From NCBI RefSeq assembly GCF_030272615.1, contig NC_081415.1, forward strand, positions 629,715,240 to 629,773,239: a stretch of DNA of 58,000 nt, given 5' to 3'. Positions 32,301-43,312 of this stretch are shown in pieces; within the stretch, counting starts at the first letter, position 1; every line of letters begins with the position of its first letter. A program made the position numbers and the translations under genes. Below the pieces are notes generated by a model. It had not been told where the DNA came from. It made no database searches and saw nothing but the letters and a program-made list of their open reading frames with translations. The stretch is from Cryptomeria japonica. Its lineage: Eukaryota > Streptophyta > Pinopsida > Cupressales > Cupressaceae.

Positions 32301-33076
32301 TAAGGTATCATTAGGGGTCATATTGTGTCCTAACCATTTATATGGAGTCTGGTGACCCCTTAGGACACCATATGGTATCATTATGGATCGTATGGTGTCC
32401 TAAGGGGTCATATGGTGTTCTTTGACCCCTTAGGATACCATATGACCCCTTAGGACAACATATTGTGTCGTAAGGGGTCATATGGTGTCTTATGACCCCT
32501 TAGGACACTATATGACCCCTTATCACACCATATGGTATCATTATGGATCATATGGTGTCCTAAGGGGTCATATGGTGTTCTTTGACCCCTTAGGATACCA
32601 TATGACCCCTTAGGACAACATATTGTGTCGTAAGGGGTCATATGGTGTCTTATGACCCCTTAGGACACTATATGACCCCTTATCACACCATATAGTGTCG
32701 TTTGGGGTCATATGGTGCTCTATGACCCCTTACGACACCATATGACTCCTTAGAACACCATATGGTGTCTTTAAGGGTCATATTGTGTCCTAAGGGGTCA
32801 CATGGTGTTTTATGATGCCTTAGGACACCATATAACCCCTTAGGACACCATATGGTGTCCTTAGGCGTCAGATGGTGTCCTAAGGGGTCGTATGGTGTCC
32901 TATGACCCCTTTTAACATCCTAGTACATGACATGACCCTTTAGGACCATATGATGTCCATATGGTGTCCTAAGGGGTCATATGTTATTCTAACACATGTG
33001 TTACCCCTTACGACAACCCCATATGACACCTAGCGACACCATGTAAACCCTCAGAATACCATATGACCACTAACGA
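29312..33076. repeat. Satellite of alternating direct/inverted ~20-bp words
   Basis: About 3.8 kb (less a 346-bp insertion) consists almost wholly of CATATGGTGTCCTAAGGGGT and its reverse complement, plus a CGTTAGGGG variant, in changing order. Alternation creates hairpins. For example 32136-32179 has an 18-bp perfect stem GTGTCCTAAGGGGTCATA with an 8-nt loop TGGTGTCC, and GGACACCATATGGTGTCC palindromes are frequent. No fixed higher-order period was found. The array begins TCGTTAGGGGTCGTATGG and ends with the near-exact complement of that word. Long open frames of the YGVLRGHRTPYDPLGHH type on both strands are translations of the repeat, not genes. It lies after the last recognised exon of the 27499 gene, possibly within an intron. 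Confidence 0.97.
29434..29779 (+). mobile_element. TRIM (miniature LTR retrotransposon)
   Basis: Two 139-bp direct repeats, 29434-29572 (TGTTGGCAATGGGCCAG...TTGTATCA) and 29641-29779 (TGTTGACAGTGGGCCAG...TTGTAACA), flank 68 bp. The internal part starts AGTGGTATCAAAGC, one base off the Met-tRNA primer site, and ends in the polypurine tract GGGAGGGGGAT. There is no coding capacity. The flanks are GTCCT and ATCTT, where the satellite would read GTCCT in both: a 5-bp duplication with two transitions. The repeat phase of the satellite resumes after it, so the TRIM inserted into an existing satellite. Confidence 0.88.
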
Positions 33077-33295
33077 AAATATTTATAATATAAATTTTAA
33101 TATATACATTTATATATTATAGTATTAATATATAACATTTTTTTATATATTAATATATTGAATATTATTATATTAATATTTAATATATTAATATATTGTA
33201 TATTAACATATTAATATATTGTATATCAATATATCAATATATTAATATTGTATTAATATATTAATATTATGAATATTATTAATATCATAACTATT
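33077..33295. repeat. ATTAATAT-rich low-complexity DNA
   Basis: The sequence is almost pure A/T with TATTAATATATT words in both orientations. No feature beyond composition is seen. Confidence 0.9.
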
Positions 33296-34183
33296 AGAAT
33301 CGGATATCCGATTCTGATTTTTATGACATAAATTTCAAATTTCAAAATTTGGCTCGAGAATGCTTTGGGATTTGGCTTGGAAATGACGAGCCTGGAAAGT
33401 CAATAGAAAAAATGTGTTTTTGAGTATTCTTTGATTTTCCAAACTTCGCACTGGTGGTTGATGACCTTTTTTTAGAGAAAATTGATAAAATGAAAAGAGA
33501 TTTTTTAAGGACATTCTCATCTTTCCAACAATATAAGGATTGTCTTATTTTGACCTTAATAAATAATTATTATTTATTTTCTAATCGAATTCTGACTAAA
33601 GTCTTGATTGATAGGTTGATTGAAAAACACACGTAACTTTCAAACAATATCACATTTTTTTAATCCAAAACATGTGTCACGTTCTATGCTTCATCTACTA
33701 TAGGAAAAAAAATTGAATTTCATAAAGTTTAGACCAAGTTAAGGTGGTCAGACGTAGGAGTTTTGAAATTCTGAAAAGTTGTTAAAAAATCATAATTAAT
33801 TATTTAATTCTTAAAAATTACAAAAAAAATGTGTCACATCCGGACATGAGTCTACTACTTATATTTTAAATCTTATAAAAAAAATTATGTTTTGATTGTG
33901 ATTAGGGTGGTTAGACATACACCTACTTCTTATTTTTTTCCTGAAATTTTAGTACCATTGTATTGAAATTTCAAATTTTCATCAAATATATAGTTTTTTT
34001 TCAAAAAACAACTAGTAGCATAGAAACTACTTTCAATTTGCTACAAATTTTCTTTTTACATATTTTAAAAATAATGTTCATAACTTACTCAAAATTTCAT
34101 GTCAAGTTGCATAACTTTGATTTTCTAAAATTCCATTGCCACTTAAGGGCTTGTTTTGGCACACCATGATCCTGCACATACCC
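33296..34183 (+). other. Right subterminal region and right TIR of the large element
   Basis: It opens with a 20-bp perfect palindrome AGAATCGGATATCCGATTCT (33296-33315) and closes with the right terminal repeat (34154-34183). Between them is AT-rich DNA with only short frames (33454-33636, 33963-34169) and no recognisable domain. The sequence just inside the TIR, TTGCCACTTAAGGGCTTG (34136-34153), carries the GCCACTT word also seen inside the other two ends. Confidence 0.7.
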
Positions 34184-34188
34184 ATTGT

Positions 34189-34440
34189 TGGTGTAATTTA
34201 TGTCTCATATAATTCATACTTTACTTAAGTTGAATTAGGATAATACATATCATAGTAATTTGCATAGGAGATACTTAGGGAATTGCATATCTAGGGAATA
34301 TGGTTGTAGGAAAAATTCCACCTTTGGTGGTGTTATCTTGTTATCAAATTTTCATATCCACTTATAGTGGAATGATAATTCCACTTTCGGTGGGTGATCC
34401 ACCTTAAGTGGAATTATTTATTATTGTATCCTACCTACCT
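34189..34440 (+). mobile_element. LTR of family C
   Basis: TGGTGTAATTTATGTCTC starts here, only five bases (ATTGT) after the TIR element ends. It matches 57735-57985 almost base for base over ~240 bp, including GGGAATTGCATATCTAGGGA and the repeated TTCCACCTTTGGTGG words. Beyond ~34440 the two sequences are hard to compare because the window ends. It has an LTR-like TG start, but its own primer site was not located. Confidence 0.65.
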
Positions 34441-36178
34441 GTAGATTTCTCTACATCAGTCAGTATTCTGACCTATTTCTCATTTGCAAGCAAGCGACAT
34501 CCTTTCCTTGTTTGGACAAAGTGGGCCTCGTTAACACTTAGCAAACGGTTATTTCCATTTAGATTTCAGACTCATTTCGATTGAGTCCCTACCTGTTCGC
34601 CACGTGTCACATATGCAGAGAATTCAAGTTATGTTGCAGGTCTTCTTCTGATGATCCCCACCCATTTGCCATGTGTCACATCCACAAGGTAGCTTCACTG
34701 AAAGGGCCAAAAGGACTGATGAGCCTAAATAATGGCTCTATTTTGATATAATACTCTTGCCTAGGTCTTATGATTAGATGATTTTTGGATTAAAATATTC
34801 TCCTAAGTTGATACCTTTTAAGTGTTTCTGAAACTGGTTTAACTTATACCTAAGGATGTCATATAATAATTTTAAATGATCTATCTATGCAAATATCTAA
34901 AATCAATTATAAATATGGTTTACATTATATCATGTTAGCATTAGTATATACACATGTTTGTTGTGCACATTAATATCATGATGCAGGGTTAGCAAAGGTG
35001 AAGTAAAGACAAATGGCGGTTTAAAGGAGCATCAAGTATATAACCGCTTTGCAGACCCAGTCAGAGAAATGCAGTAATGATCAAATCCACTTGACCGGTT
35101 CTTCAGCAGATTGATTTATGGATTTATAACTGTTCCTAGTGGAGCTTGGATCTAGGAGGCAAGTCATGCTATATTTTCTCAGCTATAGGATAGATGTTGT
35201 TTCGTTGTCCTGTGCTGACTTCTTCTTCTCTTGTTAATAAATCATGTTCACATATTCCATAGGAATGTGGTTGATCAGTTAGAAGTTTGTTATAAGTTTT
35301 CCTATAAATAAAGGGATCTCTCTCCTCTCGGGGATAGCAGAAAACAACCATAATATTTTGTAATACATAGTCTTCTGGTATTATTTATGTATTTTCCAGA
35401 AAAGATGAAATAAAGAGATCAATGTGATTTTGAATGATTAGATAATTGTAATTAGAATTTCTGGAGATACTCACTCAAGGGGGCCCACTTGGTGAGTAAT
35501 CCTTTGTATGATCCAATTAGTTTTTTACTTTTGTAGTAGTTGTTTCTACAATTGTCTATTCCTGTAGCCATAGGAAACAATTCCTGTGTTTGTTCCTGCA
35601 ACCACAACTACAACAACAAAGTAGTTCCTGCTGCCCGCCATAACTTTATCATTTAACAATAGTTGTTTAAAGTAATTCCAGTTGTAAGATTAAGTATTAG
35701 TTCATTTGAGATTCTGTGTGTCTACTTCCAGAAGAATTTCCTTTCCTACAGTAATATAGAATGGTTGCAATATAAACTTGGTGCACATACAGTGCTAGCC
35801 CATTTCAAGTTTACATCCCTGGTTGATAACTAAATGAGCCTTTGCCACAAGAAAAGTTAGCTATTTAAGGATATTCAATCCATGAATTGTGTTGTATTAC
35901 CTAGTTGCCATTCCAGTTGTAAGGACAAACAATGACTATAGGGAACCCACAAATTCTCCACATGTGTTGACCGTATCTCCACATCAACAGGTAATGATCA
36001 TTGGCTATTAGGATTACAATGGTCATGGAGAATGAAAGATGAAAACAACTAAGTAAAAGATGTGCATGCATGAACTTCAAAAGCTTTAAAGGTGTTTTTA
36101 AATCAAGTAGATCACAAAAATAATAGAACCAGTTAGCCCCTTAATTATGACCAAAGCACAAATGTTTCCTAGACCAAA
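34441..36178. other. LTR-like non-coding DNA with a TATA-type promoter
   Basis: No coding frame is seen. CCTATAAATAAAGGGATC at 35302-35319, followed by a CT-rich stretch, looks like an LTR core promoter, with AATAAAG words ~100 bp further on (35410) where an LTR transcript would end. The boundaries and family are not clear; it may continue the family C LTR. Confidence 0.35.
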
Positions 36179-36960
36179 GTGTAGACACCTAAAATTGTCC
36201 TAATTTAATTAAATAAATATTTTTATTTATTTAATTATTTTATCCTAAGTCTTCTATTAATTAAATAATTAATTATTTATTTATTTAATTCATTTAACCT
36301 CTTCTATCCCTTTCCTCATTTAAATAAATATTTTTATTTATTTAAATTATCTTTCCCTAAATTAAATAAATATTTTTTTTATTTAATTGGTCTCACTTCC
36401 TCTATTAATTAAATAAATCTTTATTTATTTAATTAATTCATTAGATTTTTCTCTTCATGACACATGTCATTTATCTTTTAGTTTTCCTCTACCTGCCCCC
36501 TTCATTATTTTATTATTTCTTATACCTACCCTTTAATCCTACTTGGCCATTTATTTCTTTCACCTCTTAATCTTATCCCTCCATTTTCTAAAGCATCTTC
36601 TATATAAGAGGAATTTTTCTCTCTTTCTAACACCTAATGCGACTATAAGCCTTCTTGTGATCAAGCGACTTCACAACCACAATCCATTCTTTGTTGAGCT
36701 CTTGTGCACATACAAAATCTGAGAGCAAATATAACAAACAAGATTAATGGAGATAGGAGACAATGGAGATTAAAACCCTGCTTGGCATGTGAATGATATT
36801 ATTTTTATATTCGTTGAATTGCATGTTCGTAGGTATCTTCATTGGTGTATGGTGAATGATTTATTGTAGGACTAGGGTTTGTTGTGGTTGGATCTTTGTG
36901 TTTTTGCAATAGTTTGTCATCATAATTTTTTACCATATACACAAAGATCAAGGATAAATC
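36179..36960 (+). mobile_element. Probable LTR fragment (family E)
   Basis: It starts TGTAGACACCTAAAATTGTC, an LTR-like opening, followed by ~250 bp of alternating TTAATTAAATAAATATTTTT words that are largely self-complementary. TTCTATATAAGAGGAA at 36598-36613 is a good TATA box with CT-rich sequence downstream. The 3' edge is not defined and no partner LTR was found. Confidence 0.5.
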
Positions 36961-38100
36961 TATGGCCTAAAATTTACTGACATAGAAGTAGCTAACAATG
37001 TCATCATGGCCTTATCTCCGCAATTTTTTCACGCCAAGCAACATTGCTCTTCAAGGGAGATTATAAAAGCTTGCAAGGTAGTGAAAAGAAAAATATTTTA
37101 AATTTTTTAACTCTGAAACTAAACTTCTCAGATTCTCAAAGAAATGGTCTGAATGACTTCTATGGATGTAATAGCTTTAGGAGAAAAATAACAAGTTTTC
37201 CCCATTTTATTTTCTTACATAAATTGTGATCTGCATTAGGGCCTTAGCTTCACTTATAAATTGACAGATTGTGCCTTTGTCACCTTTTTGTCGTTATAAA
37301 TGATACTTTGTGCCATCAACAAGGGCATGATTATTTTTCTTAATGAATGTCTTATTTCTGGTTCCTTTTCTTATGAAATATGGATCATGTCTATTCACTC
37401 TTTAATTTTTATGAAAAATAGCTTCAGATGGTATTTGTTTCATAAGATGTAAAGGGGTTTGTCATTTTAGGGTAGCATGGTTATTAATTTTGTATGGCCT
37501 TTACATGTGTTTCTCATGAGAGGATTTAAATGTTATGACCCATATCTGAGTTACTTCATTAATTTCATTCTCTTCCCAACAATGAAGGGTTTCTTGTGTA
37601 TTGTTCCCAATCTACAAAATAAGTTTCCTTAGTAGAAAGATTAATTATAGAGTACCACAAGTCCTCTGTAAAAGGCTCTACATTCATTGAGATTTCCATT
37701 CCCCTGAAAACCTTTGGTTTGGGTGTTGGTTTCCCTTATCCTTTTCCAAATCTCTCTTTAAAACAAAGAGTTGGCTTCTAAAATCTCGAATGTTGTTTCA
37801 CGGGTCATATTTGGTGCCACAGCTGTGAACTTCCAGAATTGCCCTTTAAAAATTAGCAAAAGCCAATTTTGGGGATCAACACTACCCTTGCATCTCATTG
37901 GGCCACATATCATTATTATGTTCTCTCATTCCCTTTTTCTTTGCCTATATAAGTAGACTCATTTACATTGTATGTTGATCTAGTTATTTGCATCTTGATG
38001 AGAATACGGTTTGTTCTTGTCACATATTATTTCTCACTTATTCTTGTACTTTCCACTACCTCTAGATCTTGGATGAGTACCTTCATAACCAGCTCTTACA
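36961..38100. other. Non-coding DNA ending in an LTR-like edge
   Basis: No gene is seen; the short frames (37044-37229, 37771-37956) lack domains. The final ~200 bp, with CCTATATAAGTAGACTC (37945) as a TATA-type element and ending CAGCTCTTACA at 38100, directly precedes a primer site. That part is probably the 3' half of a 5' LTR whose start is unknown. Confidence 0.4.
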
Positions 38101-38112
38101 TGGTATCAGAGC
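38101..38112 (+). promoter_or_regulatory. Met-tRNA primer binding site
   Basis: TGGTATCAGAGC is an exact copy of the plant LTR primer site class and follows an LTR-like end. The internal region after it has no gag and is cut off by the LINE that starts at 38605. Confidence 0.65.
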
Positions 38113-38587
38113 CATTAGAGTGTCATTGGTTTTCCATTTGAGAAAAAATTGGTGCAATTTGGAGTTTTGTATTACGAGGCTTTCTATTCCAAGTAAATAT
38201 TGGACCTTGTTGGGTTAGATTAAAGGTTACCATTGGATTGAGGAGGTTCAAGAAAGTCAGAATCACCTTTTGTTTTATCCAAATCAGACATCAAAGGCCA
38301 AATATACAACTGTTTAAAGGTGGAGCATTGTTACTATTGTCACAAAATTTTGCACCCTTGATGAATCAACCTTGATTCATCAACCCTGTGAAACATTGAA
38401 TCAACCTCCAAGTGTGATACATGCGTTGTTAAGGTTGAATCTCCAGAGAAGTCCGACTTCTTTTCCAATCTAAATGTAGAGTGTTGGACCAACCCAACAC
38501 ATAAAAGATATAAACTACTGATCTGACATGGAAAAGGAAGAAAAGGGGGATGCTTGAAAGAAGAGAAAAGGGTTTGCACCTAGACTA
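38113..38587. other. Remnant internal region of an LTR element; no gene
   Basis: These ~475 bp lie between the primer site and the LINE-D target site. A CAACCTTGATTCATCAACC stretch with internal repeats lies at 38366-38385. Nothing codes. Confidence 0.3.
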
Positions 38588-38688
38588 AAACCATGACCTT
38601 CCCCATTTAAAACCGTAAAAAGGGGATACTTGGGAAAAGGGAAAAGGGGTTTCAACATTTAAAAAAATTTGGTGCAAGGGGGATAGAG

Positions 38689-40587
38689 ATGGAGAGGAGC
38701 GGGGAGGAGAAGGAGAGCAGTCAGGACCAAAATTCAAATTTTTTGGGCGGGAGAACTGGCTCAGCAGTAGGACAGTATGCAATAGGTGATTCAGGGAGCC
38801 CTTTGGAAGGGGAGAGTTCAAATGGTAAGGAATCTGATGCAGATTTGTATTTGGGGGTCCCAGATCACGAGAGGAGTAGATAGTAGTAGACAAGGTGAAG
38901 GGTTGGGTTCAAAATTCAAATTTGGGAGGCGGCAAATCTGAAGTAGTTCCAGGATAGCAAGCAGCAAGCAGTTCAGGGGACCCAGTGAAGGGAAAAGAAT
39001 CTAATGGGAAGGATCTCGAGACCCCTTTGAACTCGGGAGATCTAGAGGGGGGGGCTAGATTGATTGGACACATTGGTAAATGGTCCTCTCTATTTGGGAT
39101 TAAACCCAAAGGTAAGTCGTCTTTGCCCCCGGTTAAAAATACTTCGAATGTTTCTCAAGGAAAGTTTGCCATTTCCATTCCAGATCAAATTATAGATCAC
39201 AACATTGCTCAAATGGAAACTACTCCGATTGGCAAATTCTTTGGGACGAGACCAAACATTGAGGTTATTCGTGGATTTGTTAAGAGGAAATGGAATTTGA
39301 AAGGTCAGGTTGATGTGGTCACTCTGAACAAAGGATGTCTTTCCTTTTCTTTCTCTTGTGAGGAGGATCACAGAAATATCCTTTGCAACGATACTTGGGC
39401 GATAGGCAAATATTTAATGTATATCCAGAAATGGTACCCTAATGCAGGAAGAGAAGATAAGTTTGTGGTCCAAGTTCCAGTTTGGATAAAGTTACTTGGG
39501 CTTCCTATGGAATATTGGGAGGAAGATGTTTTTACTGGGATAGCCAATGCTTTCGGGAAGATTATCGCCATTGATCCAATTACAACATCCAGAAGAAGAA
39601 TTATTTATGATAGACTCTGTGTAGGAGTTGGGCCCGAAATGGATATGCCAGAGGAAATAGAGATAGAATCAAAACTAGACAAATGGATGCAGAATATTGT
39701 TTATGAATCAATCCCTTTTGCATGCTTTCACTGTAAGAAAGTTGGGCACTGGCCTAAAAAATGACCAAGCAATGTGGTCAAATCTCAATCCCAAACTAAA
39801 GTGTGGAAAAAGGTGGACAACTCTTTGAAAGTATCACCTTCTGATGGTTCGAATTAGGAGAAATAACCCCAGGTAGGAAGGACGGAGGAGGTGTTAGTCA
39901 GGGAATCGGGAAATGAAATGAAGAAAGGAGATAATGATAAGATCACCCATCAAGAAAAGGAGCAGGAGAATAGTGGAAAGGATTCAAATGATGGAGAAAG
40001 AGAGTCACAAGTCAACAGTCAAAATAAGGAAAAGGATAAGACAGAACAAAATTTAGATCAGAATGAGAAAAGGAATAATTGTCAGATGGATCAGGGAGTT
40101 AGTCAATCCAAAGATAACATAGAGGAGGGAGACAATTTTAACTCAGTAACAAAATTATCTGAGTCAGAAAATGGAGGAAGCTGGATCCAAGATGCACAAC
40201 TTGATAATATCTTTGAACAAGGGCTATCGGAGATTTCATTAGCCTCTCCAGCTTAGGTAAAATTTACATTTCTGGAGGAAAATGAACCAAGATGGGGAGA
40301 TGAGGAAGACATCAAAAAGGCATTGGGAAAGAGTGAGTCAAAGCATGAGGAAGAAGAAGTAATGGAGGATAAAAGAAAGAACAAGGACAAAAAAAAGAAC
40401 AATACCAACAACAACAATAATACATCCACCAGAAATACCAAAAGTAGACTAGGGGATGTGGGAGCTCAGCATACTTCTCCTAGAAGATAATTCCATTGCA
40501 AATAAGAGGACCATGGAAACAAGAAAGAATATAGCAGATGAGACTCAAAGAACCATCTTTGAGGTAGGTATTTCTAAAAAACCTTGA
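38689..40587 (+). pseudogene. LINE-D ORF1, DUF4283/CCHC protein
   Basis: ATG at 38689, 84 bp from the LINE edge, starts MERSGEEKES. After a frameshift near 38880 the frame 38985-39764 contains the DUF4283-like domain: IGKFFGTRPNIEVI, WAIGKYLMYIQKWYP, FVVQVPVWIKLLGLPMEYWE, NAFGKIIAIDP. A zinc knuckle CFHCKKVGHWPKK follows, whose last Cys codon is now TGA (39762-39764). A Lys/Glu/Asn-rich tail continues (39891-40489) and ends ISKKP with a TGA at 40585-40587 overlapping the ORF2 start. ORF1 proteins of this class bind LINE RNA. Confidence 0.82.
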
Positions 40588-41754
40588 AGATTATCTCCTG
40601 GAATATTTGAGGATTGAATAATCCTCACAAATATGATTTAATTAAAAGTAAGATTAGAGACAAAAACCTGGATATTGTTTTCATTCAAGAAACTAAAATG
40701 TCTAAGGATAAGGTTGAAGGTTTGAAAATGTTTAGTAATGGAGGAGTTAGTGGTGGTAGTTCAAAAAGAGCTTCGGGAGGTATTGTTACTTTCTGGAATA
40801 AAAATAATGTAAAAGGAGAAGTGTTGATTCAGGACAACAATCTGGCTTGTATTAGATTTAAGCATTTGAAAGAGGTTACTTGATGGGTCTTAACTAATGT
40901 GTATGCCCCTAACACTAAGACTAGAAGAAGTGATTTTTGGAAAAGCTTATCCTTGTTTAGAAGTAGGTTTGTTGAAGATGGGTGGATTATTATTAGGGAC
41001 TTCAATACCCCTTTGAAGAAAATGAGAAAAAGGGAGGGAGCCAAACCAATCTGGATAGTAGATTGGATGTAATGGAATTCATCAATAATAATGCTCTCCA
41101 TGACCTAGATTTACAAGGAGTTAAATACACCTGGACTAATAGGAGTGGTGAGGACTTTATTCAGATCAGGCTTGATAGAGCTCTTATTTCTTTGGATTGG
41201 TTTAATTCTTACTTCTATTCTTTATCAGCTCACATAAGGGCAGGATCAAATCACTATCCTATATCCTTCATGGCTGATGCCAAGAAGGGAAGAAGACACT
41301 TCCCTTATAGATTTGAGAGAATGTGGATAAAACACCCAGATATGGAAAGCAAAATCAAGGAATGGTGGCAAGTTAGAATTGAAGGCAATGCTATGTATAA
41401 GGCGGTCAAAAAATTGAAGTTTGTGAAAGATAATGTTAAAAGATGGAACAAGGAATCCTTTGGGAACATCTTTGCTTCTAAAGCCACCATTCTGTTAGAT
41501 ATGAAAGATATAAAGGATGAGATTCAGAATAATGGCTATACTAAGGTATCCAAAGATGTTGAAGATGAGATTCTTATGAAATATCATGACATAATAGAAA
41601 AAGAAGAAACTTTCTGGAAACAAAGGTGAAGAAATGTTTGGTTGAAAGAAGGGGACAAAAATACTAAATACTTTCATATGTCCACTCTAAAACACAAGGC
41701 CATCAATATGATATCATAGCTTAAAGTTAATGGTAGAACTATTGAAGATGAAGA
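40584..41754 (+). pseudogene. LINE-D ORF2, 5' part (endonuclease and linker)
   Basis: The start codon is now TTG (TTGA, 40584-40587) where the other LINE copies have ATGA. It reads LKIISWNI, a stop, GLNNPH, then VFIQETKM, GGIVTFWNK, LTNVYAPN, IIIRDFNTPL and, after a shift, YTWTNRSGEDFIQIRLDRAL and AGSNHYPISF. These are endonuclease motifs; two have substitutions (RDFN for GDFN, SNHYP for SDH-P), so it may be inactive apart from its stops. The linker has VKRWNKESFGNIF and LKEGDKNTKYFH. It stops at IEDE where the copia LTR begins at 41755, and continues at 49128. Confidence 0.9.
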
Positions 41755-43250
41755 TGTTGGCATTACATTAAGTTTGATGATATTGAGAAGGTTGTTGGAG
41801 ATTGTTGATATAATTGATAAAGGATGATTATTGTCTTAATAATATTATTTTGTCATTGATGTCAAGCAATTAATTTTATGATTCAGTATGATGTTGCCAT
41901 ATCTTAAAGAGTATATTTTGATGAGTATAAAGATGTCGGTAAGTGACACAGAAAGAATATGAAAATGAAGGGGAGTAATAAGTTATTCAATGGGCAACTA
42001 TTACCGAGTTAGACAGTGATGAGATTATGTTATTTTGATTGTTTTGATATCCTATATATGTGTATTCGAAGACTGAATAACAAGGAAAAGATTTCATGTA
42101 ATAGAATGAGTAAAGGTTTGATATTGTTCTATTTTACCGAGCAAGGAGCTAGTCGGTAAACACCAAGGTTATCAGTGTCGGTTAAAGTAGAAAGAATGTC
42201 TACCGAGTAAAGTTATGTATTTACCGAGTATCAACCGAGCAGTAACATAATGCATTGGATGAATAAATACATTATTAAATGAAGGATGCCAATGAGCTGG
42301 AGATTTATAGAAGATTGGAATGTCATGCAAGAAGTTTGTTAAGGATCAACAACAATGAAAATTCAAGAGTTAGATCTACAACACAGATTGAACGGTCATA
42401 ACTAAGCACAAGTACCAAGGAAGGTATACAAGTTCCAAGGCAAGATAAAACATTTTTCAGTTCGAAGGATTCAATGAACCTAGTCAAGTTTGAAGATCTG
42501 ATGGCTAAGATTAATGATGGGATATATGATTAAGGAGATTAAGCGGTTTGGAATTGCTTATAAATAAGGAAAAGTTGATGAACAAAGTATGCGGGCAAAT
42601 AGAAGAACAGTGATGCTGCTGAAGTGATTACCAAGTATAGAATATTGAAGATCAGATTGAAGAACAGATTGAGAAGCCCAACAATGAGGAAGATAAGTCT
42701 TATGAGAAGATTATTTTGAGCACATAGAGTCTGCTTTAACATTTCAGATGTGAAGTTGCAAATATATTTTATTACTATTATTTATTTTGTAAGTGACAGG
42801 AAATCTCTTAACCGAGTGGACCTAATAGTCTTATTTGTAAATCCTCTAGCAAGGTAACATTCTGAATGAGTGTTTGAAATCCTTTAACAAGGTCACTTCT
42901 AACAAAGTGCAAGATTCTGATAGATCTAAGGGAAATCCCTTGACCGGGTCACATCTAGCAATGTGTTTATGTAATCTTTAACAGGATTGGCTTTTAACCA
43001 AACATACTCTAGAAGAGTATATTTTCTTAGTGGGTCCAAAATCCCATAGTGGTTTTTCCTTATTTGGGTTTCCATGTTAAATCTGGTGTTATATGTGTTT
43101 TGTTGTTTCAAGTTTATCAGTTTATGAGTTTCAATGATTTACAGTCATAGTTGCATATCAAGTAAGTTCTACTGAGTTTGAATCTGGATAGATCATTGGA
43201 TTGTGAGTTTATCTGATTCAGCCCCCGCCCCCCCCCTCATCTAACTAACA
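41755..43250 (+). repeat. Copia-1 5' LTR
   Basis: It starts TGTTGGCATTACATTAAG and ends CATCTAACTAACA. Words TACCGAG/ACCGAGT recur many times between 42120 and 42240 and again at 42800, a composition also seen in the coding region. The block CCTTATTTGGGTTTCCATG near 43058 is shared with the other copia LTRs here. Confidence 0.95.
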
Positions 43251-43312
43251 ATTGGTATCAGAGCTTGGACTCCAAAAGAAAATTTTAAAGGAACTTGAGG
43301 CAAGATCTGAAG
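43251..43312 (+). promoter_or_regulatory. Copia-1 primer site and leader
   Basis: ATTGGTATCAGAGC directly follows the LTR. The leader ends AACTTGAGGCAAGATCTGAA immediately before the gag ATG at 43313 and shares CTTGAGG-AAGATC with the copia-2 and copia-3 leaders. Confidence 0.9.

Larger units (their letters stand above)
20452..34183 (+). mobile_element. Large TIR element of unassigned superfamily, 13.7 kb
   Basis: The ends are perfect inverted copies over 30 bp: GGGTATGTGCAGGATCATGG continuing TGTGCCAAAA at 20452-20481, and its complement at 34154-34183. AAGTGGCRAT follows on both sides (offset by ten bases at the right end). The flanks give ATTG on both sides (20448-20451 and 34184-34187), a possible 4-bp target duplication. 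Inside are GATATC palindromes near both ends, a nested LINE (20785-27164), a decayed intron-containing gene (27499-29211) and a satellite (29312-33076). Without the LINE it is about 7.3 kb. The ends do not start CACTA and no transposase motif was recognised. The end at 15600-15830 shows this is a family. Confidence 0.75.

Noticed and set aside
29947-32641. Open frames of the YGVLRGHRTPYDPLGHH type on both strands
   Set aside because: They are translations of the 20-bp satellite word; frame, strand and order change freely and no start or domain context exists.
29312-33076. Could the repeat array be CRISPR-like?
   Set aside because: There are no constant-length unique spacers; the repeats abut and invert, and the context is a plant nuclear transposon.
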